DNA from: an uncultured Campylobacter sp.
Lineage (GTDB): Bacteria; Campylobacterota; Campylobacteria; Campylobacterales; Campylobacteraceae
DNA: 10,964 bases
Assembly (NCBI RefSeq): GCF_938030785.1
Contig: NZ_CALHIK010000135.1
Location: forward strand, 1 to 10,964
Direction: 5' to 3'
Positions 1 through 6,906 of this stretch are shown here, one piece after another (within the stretch, counting starts at the first letter, position 1; the number at the start of each line of letters is the position of its first letter). The position numbers and the translations under genes were made by a program. The notes below the pieces were generated by a model. The model did no database searches. It was given only the letters and a program-made list of their open reading frames with translations, and was not told the DNA's origin.

Positions 1-367
1 GCGAGTTTAGCGGCACGAAAATACCGCCTGCGCCTTCGATCAGCGTGATTTCGCACTGCGCCGAATGAGCGTCGATAAATTTTAAAATTTCATCCGTCTT
101 GATCTCTCGGCGCTCCAAACTCGCGCTGTAGTGCGGCGAAGCGGGAAATTTAAACGCATAAATCGGCGCAATGTCGCTATCTGCGCTTACTTTAGCATAT
201 TCGCTCACATCCGGCGCGACAAGCCTGCCGCCGCTAATCTCGCATCCCGTCTGCACGGGCTTTAGCGCGATTGCGGTGCGACCGCTTTGCAAAAACGCCC
301 GCAGAAGCGAAGTCGTAACGAATGTCTTTCCTACCTCCGTATTCACGGCGGTTACAAAAAATTTCAA
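1..367 (-). CDS. bioD: ATP-dependent dethiobiotin synthetase BioD, 5' part only
   Basis: BioD closes the ureido ring of dethiobiotin from 7,8-diaminononanoate, CO2 and ATP in the cytoplasm; it is the penultimate step of biotin synthesis. The 122 visible codons carry the N-terminal P-loop (TAVNTEVGKT, residues 6-15; E. coli has a G-T-D-T-E-V-G-K-T version), the substrate loop KPVQTG (36-41) and EGAGG (111-115). The C-terminal part lies beyond the left edge. I chose the TTG at 367: AAAGGAG lies 6 bases upstream and the protein then begins MKFFVTAV as in relatives. Two in-frame ATGs at 391 and 388 would add 7-8 residues, but they fall inside a TATGAT that looks like a -10 box. The 185 bases between this gene and its right-hand neighbour hold no gene that I can see, so it may have its own promoter. 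Confidence 0.93.
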   Translation of the reverse strand, partial: MKFFVTAVNTEVGKTFVTTSLLRAFLQSGRTAIALKPVQTGCEISGGRLVAPDVSEYAKVSADSDIAPIYAFKFPASPHYSASLERREIKTDEILKFIDAHSAQCEITLIEGAGGIFVPLNS

Positions 368-386
368 TCTCGCTCCTTTAAAGCCC

Positions 387-392
387 ATCATA
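387..392 (-). promoter_or_regulatory. Possible -10 box of bioD
   Basis: Read on the minus strand this is TATGAT, one base off TATAAT. The 5' leader to the TTG start would be only about 12-15 bases, just enough for the AAAGGAG ribosome site. No -35 is visible, which is usual for Campylobacter sigma-70 promoters. The box overlaps the two alternative ATG codons, so if it is real the TTG must be the start. Confidence 0.3.
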
Positions 393-552
393 ACTGAAAT
401 CAAATAGCGGCGTTGAAAAGAGGTATCGCACTAAACCCAAGCGAATGTCAATCGCAAGTAAAGTAGGGCGGTCGACAAAAAGGACAAAAACATATAAAAG
501 AAGAGATTCCCGCAAAGTAAGGCATGGCGCAGGAAGCGCAAATTTGGACGCA

Positions 553-1065
553 TTATAAAATTTTAGCCTTTGCGGTTACGGATTTTATTTTGAGTTCATA
601 AATTTTCGTGCGCTTTAATGATGCTCTGGAGGCAAACTCCACGCGCGACATGTAGTTTGGGGTGTATTTTTCGCATAGTATCCGCAGGGCGTAAATTTTA
701 CGCTCGTCATCTTCTACTTCGCTTGCTTCGCAAACGGCGATTGCGCTGCGGTACTCCGTCGTATAAACTTTCGATCCTAGAGCTTCCGCGTCATCCGCGA
801 TAGATCGATATTCTTCATCGCTTGGGGTAGGAACGCGGTTGTAGCTAACAAAAACAGCCGTTACCGCGCGTCCGTTTTGAAAGAGTTGCGCCTTTGTGCC
901 GGCAGGCGCGCCGTGGATGTAAATGGCGTCTGCATCGCGTACGGGCGAGATAGGCACGCTAAAAATTTCGCCGCTCTCGTCTATGCAGCTAAGCGTAGCG
1001 TATTCGCTCTCGTCGATGATTTTTAACGCCTCATCTTCGCTTAGCTGCCTATCTCGTCTGCGCAT
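553..1065 (-). CDS. NimA-like pyridoxamine 5'-phosphate oxidase-fold flavoprotein
   Basis: This 170-residue protein looks like the NimA branch of the FMN-binding split-barrel (pyridoxamine 5'-phosphate oxidase-like) family. Visible hallmarks are the N-terminal MRRRDR, the first barrel strands (YATLSCIDESGEIFSVPIS, about 22-40), the IYIHGAPAGTK segment (about 48-58) typical of the flavin-facing strand, and a late strand (SAIAVCEASEVEDD, about 107-120) followed by a helix with a KYTPNY-type turn. Length fits the family. Members probably bind FMN or haem; some reduce nitroimidazoles, but the natural substrate is generally unknown and I cannot assign one. Its ATG directly follows the ftsZ TAA with no spacer and there is no clear ribosome site, so it is probably translated by coupling to ftsZ. 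That makes it the last gene of the division operon. Confidence 0.82.
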   Translation of the reverse strand: MRRRDRQLSEDEALKIIDESEYATLSCIDESGEIFSVPISPVRDADAIYIHGAPAGTKAQLFQNGRAVTAVFVSYNRVPTPSDEEYRSIADDAEALGSKVYTTEYRSAIAVCEASEVEDDERKIYALRILCEKYTPNYMSRVEFASRASLKRTKIYELKIKSVTAKAKIL

Positions 1066-2226
1066 TTAGTCCATCTGGTTGCGTAGGAATGCGGGCTCGT
1101 CGAGCTCGTCGTAGGTTTCGTCCCCGTTAAAATCGCCGCTACTTACCTTTTGCCTAGAAAAGATAGAATTTCGACCCATGCTCTCTAAAAGCGCCTTTCT
1201 GCGATCCGCTACGTTATCGCTGGCGACCTGCTTTTTTTCCTCGATGCTCCTTTCAAAGCCGGTGGCTATGAGAGTAACTTCGACGCGGTTGTTTTCCATC
1301 TTAGGATCTGTGGTGGTGCCCCAAGTAACGTCGGCATCCTTATCTACGGTATCTTCGATGATATTCATCGCAGATTCGATCTCAAGCAAGGAGCAATCAG
1401 GCGACATCTTGAAATGTACTAACACGCCCATAGCGCCGTGGATGGAGGTATTATCCAAAAGCGGAGATTGGATCGCACTTTTTAGCGCTTCTTCCGCCGC
1501 GCCGTCGCCCTCGCTAACGCCAATACCCATCAATGCCAAACCGCGGTGAGTCATTACCTTTTTAACGTCGGCATAATCGACGTTGATATCGCTATCACCG
1601 GATTCTAAGATCACGGAGATCATGCCGTTTACGGCTTGGAATAGGACATTATCTACGATCTTAAAGGCGTCTTTTAGACCGGTTTTTTTATCGATGATCT
1701 TCAATAAATTTTGATTTGGGATAACGATTATGGAATCGCACTCTTTTTTAAGCTCTTCAAGACCCTCCTGCGCTAGTCGCATGCGCTTCTTGCCCTCAAA
1801 ACCGAAAGGGGTGGTAACGACGCCGATAGTTAGCGCTTTTTTCTCTTTCGCAGCTTTAGCGACTATAGGCGCAGCACCGGTACCGGTACCGCCGCCTAGG
1901 CCGGAGCCAACGAAAACGATGTCGGAATAGTCCAAGCGGTCTTTGAGATCGTCGTAGTTCTCCTCCGCAGCCATCTTAGCAAGTGCCGGATCCATACCGC
2001 AGCCAAGGCCTTTGGTGGTGCTTTCGCCGAGTAAAATTCTAGTATTTGCGATCGATTTTTCTAAAGCCTGCGCATCGGTGTTAGCCACCATTAGTTCGAC
2101 GTCTGTTTTAGTAAAACCCTCGCGAATCATATGATTGATCATATTGCATCCGCCGCCGCCGACGCCGATCACCTTCATCTTAGCACCGTAGATGCCCTTT
2201 CTTTCTTCCATACTGTATCCTTTCAC
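1066..2226 (-). CDS. ftsZ: Cell division GTPase FtsZ
   Basis: FtsZ is the tubulin-like GTPase that polymerises into the cytokinetic Z-ring at midcell. The 386-residue product shows the nucleotide loop GGGGCNM (23-29), NTDAQAL (49-55), the tubulin signature GGGTGTGA (111-118), PFGFEG (140-145) and the catalytic T7 loop NVDYADV (215-221). The last ten residues, EPAFLRNQMD, are the conserved tail that binds FtsA and other partners. Length is normal. The start shown is a GTG with AAGGAG six bases upstream. An in-frame ATG five codons later has its own AAAGGA at the same spacing, so either start or both may be used. ftsA ends 22 bases upstream; the flavoprotein gene follows with no gap. Confidence 0.98.
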   Translation of the reverse strand: MKGYSMEERKGIYGAKMKVIGVGGGGCNMINHMIREGFTKTDVELMVANTDAQALEKSIANTRILLGESTTKGLGCGMDPALAKMAAEENYDDLKDRLDYSDIVFVGSGLGGGTGTGAAPIVAKAAKEKKALTIGVVTTPFGFEGKKRMRLAQEGLEELKKECDSIIVIPNQNLLKIIDKKTGLKDAFKIVDNVLFQAVNGMISVILESGDSDINVDYADVKKVMTHRGLALMGIGVSEGDGAAEEALKSAIQSPLLDNTSIHGAMGVLVHFKMSPDCSLLEIESAMNIIEDTVDKDADVTWGTTTDPKMENNRVEVTLIATGFERSIEEKKQVASDNVADRRKALLESMGRNSIFSRQKVSSGDFNGDETYDELDEPAFLRNQMD

Positions 2227-2248
2227 GAGTATCTCCTTAGCTTAAATT

Positions 2249-3619
2249 TTAAAACCAATTTTTCATAGACGACCAAATTTTATTGAAAAAATTTGTTCCG
2301 TCTTTTTTTGGAAGTTGGATATTCAGATCGTCTTTTTTGGCTGCCGCACCGCCGTCAGCTCTTGAGCCGTCCTTTTCTATCGCCTTGCTAACCTCTTTTT
2401 CGTAATAGTCGTTTATATTTCTCTTTGGATTTTTATTTATTATCTCATCTTTATAGCGAAGCTTGCCGTTAGAGTCCATCTCGTAAGGGGTAAATTCACC
2501 AAATCCATACATGCAAAGTCCCAATGCGCAAGAATTCCCGATATCTTCGGCGATCTCATGTAGACCGCTTACGGTCTTGGCTCTTGCGATCCTAACGGAT
2601 GTGTTATCAAAAACTATCGCCGCCAAATCACGCACGTCGTCTAGCTTCGCCATACCGCCGGTGATGACGATACCTGCGCCTATACGATCTTTATAGCCGC
2701 TTCTTTCGATCTTATCGGCTATCATATCAAAGGTCTCTTTAACGCGAGCAAGTATTACTTGCGAAATGATCTCAAGGCTTATGATGTGGTTTTCCGACTC
2801 GCTATCGCCTAAGACCGGTAGCTCGACCTCGCTATTTCCTTGATTGATCAAGTCATTGTAGGTTATCTTTATATTTTCCGCATACGGAAGCGGCGTGTGT
2901 AGCGCTCGGGATAGATCGTTAGTAACGTTATTGGAGCCAAACATCACCACGTCGTTATAACGCAAAGAATTTCCCAGATGTATGACTATATCGCATGTAG
3001 CGCCGCCCATATCGATCAGTGCGACGCCGAGCTCCTTTTCGTCTTTACTGAGAGTAGCGATGGATGATGCGTAGCCCGAAAGGACGATATTATCGACCTT
3101 TACGCCTGCCATCTCAACTGATTTTTTCAAATTTTTAATTGAGCTTTCAGGGGCGATAACGATATGTGTAGATACCTCTAGGCGAGTTCCGCTCATACCG
3201 AGCGGATCTTCGATATGCTCCTGCTCATCAACTCTGAAATCATACGGGAGCACATGCAAAATTACGCTGTCGCTAGGCACGTTAGCCTGTGCTTCGGCAA
3301 CCTGCATAGCGCGCTTTATTTCATCCAGCCCTATCTCGTTTTCCATAGTTATAACGCCGCGAGATTTAACACTTTTGGCGTATGAACCAGAGATCGATAT
3401 GATAGCTTTATCATAGCTTCTGCCGGCGCCTTTTACGGCTGCTTTTACCGCCTGTTTTATCGAGCCCGCAGCTTGCTCTATGTTTGTGATAACGCCCTTT
3501 TTGATACCCAAGGTATCGGACTGACCGACGCCCAATACGGCAAAAATACCGTCGTTTTTAGCGATTATGGCGCGGATCTTGGTCGAGCCTATATCTAGAC
3601 CTAAAATATACTCACTCAC
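2249..3619 (-). CDS. ftsA: Cell division protein FtsA (actin-like Z-ring anchor)
   Basis: FtsA is an actin/Hsp70-fold ATPase that tethers FtsZ filaments to the inner face of the cytoplasmic membrane and recruits later division proteins. In the 456-residue product I see the phosphate-1 loop LGLDIGSTK (6-14), a 1C/SHS2-like region at roughly 85-165, the phosphate-2 loop LIDMGGATCD (201-210), and the adenosine motif GIVITGGMAKL (316-326). A charged linker (about 395-440) leads to a C-terminal amphipathic helix, NFFNKIWSSMKNWF (443-456), which is the expected membrane-targeting sequence. It is longer than E. coli FtsA (420), mainly through the linker. The GTG start overlaps the end of the upstream chaperone gene by 8 bases, and AAAGG lies about 8 bases before it; translational coupling is likely. 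Confidence 0.97.
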   Translation of the reverse strand: MSEYILGLDIGSTKIRAIIAKNDGIFAVLGVGQSDTLGIKKGVITNIEQAAGSIKQAVKAAVKGAGRSYDKAIISISGSYAKSVKSRGVITMENEIGLDEIKRAMQVAEAQANVPSDSVILHVLPYDFRVDEQEHIEDPLGMSGTRLEVSTHIVIAPESSIKNLKKSVEMAGVKVDNIVLSGYASSIATLSKDEKELGVALIDMGGATCDIVIHLGNSLRYNDVVMFGSNNVTNDLSRALHTPLPYAENIKITYNDLINQGNSEVELPVLGDSESENHIISLEIISQVILARVKETFDMIADKIERSGYKDRIGAGIVITGGMAKLDDVRDLAAIVFDNTSVRIARAKTVSGLHEIAEDIGNSCALGLCMYGFGEFTPYEMDSNGKLRYKDEIINKNPKRNINDYYEKEVSKAIEKDGSRADGGAAAKKDDLNIQLPKKDGTNFFNKIWSSMKNWF

Positions 3620-5069
3620 TGTCTTTACCTTTAAAATATCTTTCGGTTTTATAGCGCTTTTCTAACATTTTGGTTAGATCGCCTTGTAGATTGGAATTTA
3701 ATAGAGCGGTTATTCTATCGGCGACGATCACTTTTTCTTTATCTATCTCTTCGCTGCTGCCTAGGCTCTGCTGCGAAATTTTATACGCTATGGCTTTGTC
3801 ATCAAACACCACTATCCCTTCTTTGGCGGGCTTACCAAACATATCGATAAGAAATTTATAAAATTCGTCATCGCTTAGCTTGGTATTGTTTTTGCTGTTA
3901 AGAGACAGCGTGCCAAAGTCGGTCCCTTTGAAATCTCCAAGCGCGTCTTGCGCTCTTTTTTCAAGCAGCTCTTTGCGTTTTTTCGCTTCAAATTCTTTGG
4001 AAACCAAAGGCTTAGCCTCATCAAAGCTCATCTGTCTAGGTTGCTCAACGCCGTTGAGCTTGGCTATTAAAAATCCGCCCTTATATTCAAAAGGTTTTAC
4101 CACTTCGCCGGACTTTGCGATCTCTATATCGGCAATCGGGAAATTTTCCGCCGTAGCTACGATGGTTTCGTTGGTATCGATCTTGCCCTTTTTGATATCC
4201 AGATAATCTTTTGTGGCAATTTTTTTAGCCTGATCCATTCGGTAGTCTTTTAAAACATCCGGCTTAGCTTCTGCGAAATCCAATAATTTATCATCCAGAC
4301 TTCTGTACTCGCCTCTATGCTCTTCGTAAAATTTACTGAGCTCGGTTTCGTTTACGTCCGCATTGCTAGGCGCTACGAAATAGGCTCCTAAATTATATTT
4401 TTTCTCCGTCATAAAGCGCGATTTCTCGCCTTCCCAGAATTTTTTCAGTTCGTCGTCGCTAAAGGTAACGTTAGCGTCTGCGTAGATGATCTCGGCCGAT
4501 ACTTTATCTTGCATCAGCTGCGATGCGGCAAACGCCTCTATGATCTTGGAATTTGGCGTGATCATTAAAGCCTTGCCGAGCTTTTGTAGAGTTAGCGTTT
4601 TTTGTAAATTGCGCTCAAATTCCTTTTTGGTTAGTCCGGAATTTTTTACTACGTTGTCGTAAAGTTCTTTGCTAAATGCGCCGTTTTCTTGAAAATTCGG
4701 CGAGCTTACCACAAACTCCGCAACATCCTTTTCGCTAGCCTGGATGCCCAAATCTTTGGCAAAATTTAGAAAATACGCCTCGCCGATTAGCTGATCTACC
4801 GCGATCTGATCCAGATGCATATTTTTGGCTTGCTCCTGTGTAAATTGCCCGTCGCTCATAGCGCTTAACTGATTGTATAGTTCGGAGTATTTTGTGTTTA
4901 ATTCTTGATTTGTTATAGAAATTTGCCCAACTCTGGCGATCGAACCTGCACGATTGGCATTCATATCGTAAGCTCCCCAGCCTACGAAACCGGCACCCAC
5001 AAAGGCTATGGTGCTTACCCAGATCGTTGGTATAAGCGACTTTTTATGCTTTTGCATCCAATCTATCAT
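3612..5069 (-). CDS. Membrane-anchored PpiD/SurA-like periplasmic chaperone
   Basis: The 485-residue protein has a short basic cytoplasmic head (MIDWMQKHKKS), one membrane span at about 12-33 and a large periplasmic part. The segment from about 40 to 190 (VGQISITNQELNTKY, then helices ending in QLMQDKVSAEIIY) resembles the SurA/PpiD N-terminal chaperone domain. A second region around 300-365 (VVKPFEYKGGFLIAKL, EQPRQMSFDEAK) resembles the end of a parvulin prolyl-isomerase domain, but the usual parvulin core signature is not apparent, so chaperone activity is safer than isomerase activity. PpiD-type proteins assist outer-membrane and secreted proteins leaving the Sec channel. It is first in the operon with ftsA and ftsZ, an arrangement I recall from C. 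jejuni (Cj0694). AAGGA lies 4 bases before the ATG. Confidence 0.88.
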   Translation of the reverse strand: MIDWMQKHKKSLIPTIWVSTIAFVGAGFVGWGAYDMNANRAGSIARVGQISITNQELNTKYSELYNQLSAMSDGQFTQEQAKNMHLDQIAVDQLIGEAYFLNFAKDLGIQASEKDVAEFVVSSPNFQENGAFSKELYDNVVKNSGLTKKEFERNLQKTLTLQKLGKALMITPNSKIIEAFAASQLMQDKVSAEIIYADANVTFSDDELKKFWEGEKSRFMTEKKYNLGAYFVAPSNADVNETELSKFYEEHRGEYRSLDDKLLDFAEAKPDVLKDYRMDQAKKIATKDYLDIKKGKIDTNETIVATAENFPIADIEIAKSGEVVKPFEYKGGFLIAKLNGVEQPRQMSFDEAKPLVSKEFEAKKRKELLEKRAQDALGDFKGTDFGTLSLNSKNNTKLSDDEFYKFLIDMFGKPAKEGIVVFDDKAIAYKISQQSLGSSEEIDKEKVIVADRITALLNSNLQGDLTKMLEKRYKTERYFKGKDSE

Positions 5070-5114
5070 TGAAATCCTTAAAATAGCTAACTTAAAGAAA
5101 TTTTTATGTTAGTA

Positions 5115-5120
5115 ATTATA
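5115..5120 (-). promoter_or_regulatory. -10 box of the chaperone-ftsA-ftsZ operon
   Basis: The minus strand reads TATAAT here, a perfect -10, about 45 bases upstream of the chaperone ATG and preceded by a T-rich stretch (GGTTTTATCTG) as in Campylobacter sigma-70 promoters. It is the proximal of two TATAAT boxes in the 129-base gap and the likelier main promoter of the division operon. Confidence 0.6.
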
Positions 5121-5165
5121 CAGATAAAACCTTATGTAATGCTGAAAAATAGGCATTTTCACACA

Positions 5166-5171
5166 ATTATA
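5166..5171 (-). promoter_or_regulatory. Second, distal TATAAT upstream of the division operon
   Basis: Another perfect TATAAT on the minus strand, about 97 bases upstream of the chaperone ATG and 28 bases past the aldolase-like stop codon. It could be a second start point giving a longer leader. The surroundings are very AT-rich, so chance occurrence is possible. Confidence 0.35.
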
Positions 5172-5198
5172 ACGCGTTAGTAATCAATTTGATATATA

Positions 5199-5765
5199 TT
5201 AATTCTTGCTTAACAAAAGTAGCTTCGAGCTATTCTCTAGTATCGATATCTTTTTTGCCAGCTGCTGCGCGCTCCTTGCGTAAGCGAAAACACCGTATCC
5301 GCGGATCACCATTACGTCGCTATTTTCGTTCATCATATAGTTACAAATTTCATACGGCGCGCGCTCATGCCAATCGTCGTAATTTTTCGGATCGTAAATT
5401 TCAACCCTTTTAAATTTGGTCGCTCCGAAATAATCGCGCGGCAAAATAAAATCATGCTCCAGCGTGTATGCGATGAGATGCGGAGGCATCGCGTAGGTTA
5501 CGAATTTCGCCTCTTTGATATTTTTGTAGATATTTACGTGGATATCGCTATCGATGCTAGCGTCCTGCCAGCGGTAATCCTTCTTCGAAAACAGAGTTAT
5601 AAAATCATCCTTGCCGAGACTATCGAAAATCGCGTCTTTTTTGTTGATCAAAAACTGATTTTCCTTGATTTTAACCGAAATCGAGCCGTGAAAGATCCCT
5701 AAAAATCGCTCTCTAAACATCGAAAGCGAAATTTTGCGCAAAATTTCATAATAATACTCGTCCAT
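5199..5765 (-). CDS. Class II aldolase/adducin-fold protein lacking the metal ligands
   Basis: This 188-residue protein follows the class II (zinc-dependent) aldolase/adducin N-terminal layout: FHGSISVKI (25-33) matches the phosphate-loop GN(V/I)SVR strand, DSDIHVNIY (72-80) the strand carrying the metal-binding or catalytic Glu, FVTYAMPPHLIAY (88-100) the VVH-x-H segment, and VIRGYGVFAY (153-162) the HHGL segment. By hand alignment to FucA, the Glu73, His92, His94 and His155 positions hold Asp72, Tyr91, Met93 and Tyr157. Zinc-dependent aldol cleavage is therefore unlikely; a binding or scaffold role like adducin is possible, and I assign no substrate. AAAGG lies 6 bases before the ATG. It is divergent from rsmH and upstream of, but probably separate from, the division operon. 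Confidence 0.8.
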   Translation of the reverse strand: MDEYYYEILRKISLSMFRERFLGIFHGSISVKIKENQFLINKKDAIFDSLGKDDFITLFSKKDYRWQDASIDSDIHVNIYKNIKEAKFVTYAMPPHLIAYTLEHDFILPRDYFGATKFKRVEIYDPKNYDDWHERAPYEICNYMMNENSDVMVIRGYGVFAYARSAQQLAKKISILENSSKLLLLSKN

Positions 5766-5790
5766 CTCTCGCCTTTGTAAAAAATTTCGC

Positions 5791-5797
5791 TATTATA
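5791..5797. promoter_or_regulatory. Overlapping divergent -10 boxes for the aldolase-like gene and rsmH
   Basis: The 64-base spacer between the two divergent genes contains TATTAT on the plus strand (5791-5796, 34 bases before the rsmH GTG) and a perfect TATAAT on the minus strand (5792-5797, 27 bases before the aldolase-like ATG). The two boxes share five bases, so polymerase binding in one direction should exclude the other. No classical -35 is clear on either side. Confidence 0.5.
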
Positions 5798-5829
5798 TAG
5801 GATTAGAAATTTCAAAAGGATAAATTCAG

Positions 5830-6765
5830 GTGCAAGCTCCACATATTCCCGTTCTTTTTTCGCAGACGATCGCAGCATTTTCGCAGCTTGAGAGCGGCTA
5901 CGTTTTAGACTGCACGCTAGGCTACGGAGGGCACAGCGAGGGCATTTTGATCGCTAATCCACGCCTTAAACTCATCGCCTGCGATAGAGACGCCGAAGCG
6001 ATAGAATTTTCGCGCGAGCGGCTTAGTAAATTTAATGACCGCGTAGAGATTCATAAGGCTAAATTTAGCGAAATTTTAAAAATTTTGCCCGAGCAAAAAC
6101 TCCGCGCAGTTCGCGGAATCCTAGCCGATATCGGCGTTTCGTCGCTTCAGTTGGATAAAAACTCTCGCGGCTTTTCCACTAAAAGCGACGCGCTGGATAT
6201 GCGAATGGATGCGGGCGCGGCGCTGGATGCGGAGTATGTCGTAAACCGCTACTCGCAAGCTGAACTCGCGCGCATTTTTCGCGAATACGCCGAGCTAACA
6301 AACGCTAACGCAATTGCCGCCAAAATAGCCGCTGCGCGGGCTAACGCACCGCTAACAAGCGCTAAAGCTTTAGCAAATTTGATCGGAACAAAGCCTGTTA
6401 AAGGGCGTAGTATCAGCCTCGCCGCGCTAGCGTTTCAGGCGATCCGCATTGAGGTAAATAACGAGCTTGGCGAGCTAAAAAGCCTGCTTGATCTTATCGA
6501 GCAAAAATCGCGCGATTTAATCTTAACTAATGCAAATGTCGCTATAATCTCATTTCATTCGCTTGAAGATCGCATCGTAAAGATGCGCTTTAAGCAGTGG
6601 GAGCGCGGCTGTATCTGTCCAAGCGGGGTGATGCGTTGCGAATGCGGCGGAGATCACTCCTTGGGAAAAATTTTAACCAAAAGTCCGCTAACCGCGGATG
6701 CGCAGGAGCTCGCGCAAAACTCGCGAGCCGCAAGCGCAAAGCTAAGAATTTTTTGGCTGAGATGA
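5830..6765 (+). CDS. rsmH: 16S rRNA m4C1402 methyltransferase RsmH (MraW)
   Basis: RsmH transfers a methyl group from S-adenosylmethionine to N4 of C1402 in the 16S rRNA decoding centre. The 311-residue product, close to E. coli's 313, begins MQAPHIPVLFSQT as expected. It shows the SAM loop DCTLGYGGHSEG (27-38), the acidic CDRDAEAIEFSRERL strand and helix, the family signature ADIGVSSLQLD (about 99-109) with RGFSTKSDALDMRMD, and FHSLEDRIVKMRF near the C-terminus before the SAKLRIFWL ending. The GTG start fits the family N-terminus; AAAAGGA lies about 9 bases upstream. In many bacteria rsmH precedes ftsL in the dcw cluster, and here too a small bitopic membrane protein follows. Confidence 0.97.
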   Translation: MQAPHIPVLFSQTIAAFSQLESGYVLDCTLGYGGHSEGILIANPRLKLIACDRDAEAIEFSRERLSKFNDRVEIHKAKFSEILKILPEQKLRAVRGILADIGVSSLQLDKNSRGFSTKSDALDMRMDAGAALDAEYVVNRYSQAELARIFREYAELTNANAIAAKIAAARANAPLTSAKALANLIGTKPVKGRSISLAALAFQAIRIEVNNELGELKSLLDLIEQKSRDLILTNANVAIISFHSLEDRIVKMRFKQWERGCICPSGVMRCECGGDHSLGKILTKSPLTADAQELAQNSRAASAKLRIFWLR

Positions 6766-6796
6766 TTTTAACGGCGTTTGTAAAATTTTGTGCATT

Positions 6797-6834
6797 AAAT
6801 TTCATAAAATTTTCGGTAAGATTCTATGAAATTT
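6797..6834. repeat. Inverted repeat AAATTTCATA / TATGAAATTT after rsmH
   Basis: Perfect 10-base arms lie at 6797-6806 and 6825-6834 around an 18-base spacer. Three more outward positions can pair (one as G-T), giving a 13-bp stem in RNA. It starts 31 bases after the rsmH stop, in the 141-base gap before the small membrane protein gene. There is no run of T after it, so it is not a typical terminator; partial attenuation, RNA processing or a protein site are alternatives. Confidence 0.5.
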
Positions 6835-6854
6835 GATATTTTTAAAAGATGAAG

Positions 6855-6875
6855 CGAGACGGAATTCCCATCTCG
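6855..6875 (+). repeat. Small hairpin in the leader of the FtsL-like gene
   Basis: CGAGA (6855-6859) can pair with TCTCG (6871-6875), enclosing GGAATTCC, itself a palindrome. It lies about 30 bases before the ATG at 6907. It is short and may be chance; it would be transcribed in the leader if the gene is read through from rsmH. Confidence 0.25.
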
Positions 6876-6906
6876 TAAGCGTTTAAATTTATGGAGAAAT
6901 TTTAAG

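Noticed and set aside
1178..1549. Open frame of 123 codons on the plus strand opposite ftsZ
   Set aside because: A shadow of highly conserved ftsZ codons; composition is Ser/Ile/Ala-rich and matches no family I know.
5367..5702. Open frame of 111 codons opposite the aldolase-like gene
   Set aside because: The minus strand has the better start, ribosome site and recognisable fold; the opposite frame has none of these.
6597..6836. Plus-strand frame overlapping the end of rsmH, very basic product
   Set aside because: A frame-shifted reading of the conserved RsmH C-terminus; Arg/Lys-rich composition is typical of such shadows here.
6849..6878. Nine-codon leader-like frame before the FtsL-like gene
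   Set aside because: No ribosome site, no run of regulatory codons, and the length is expected by chance.
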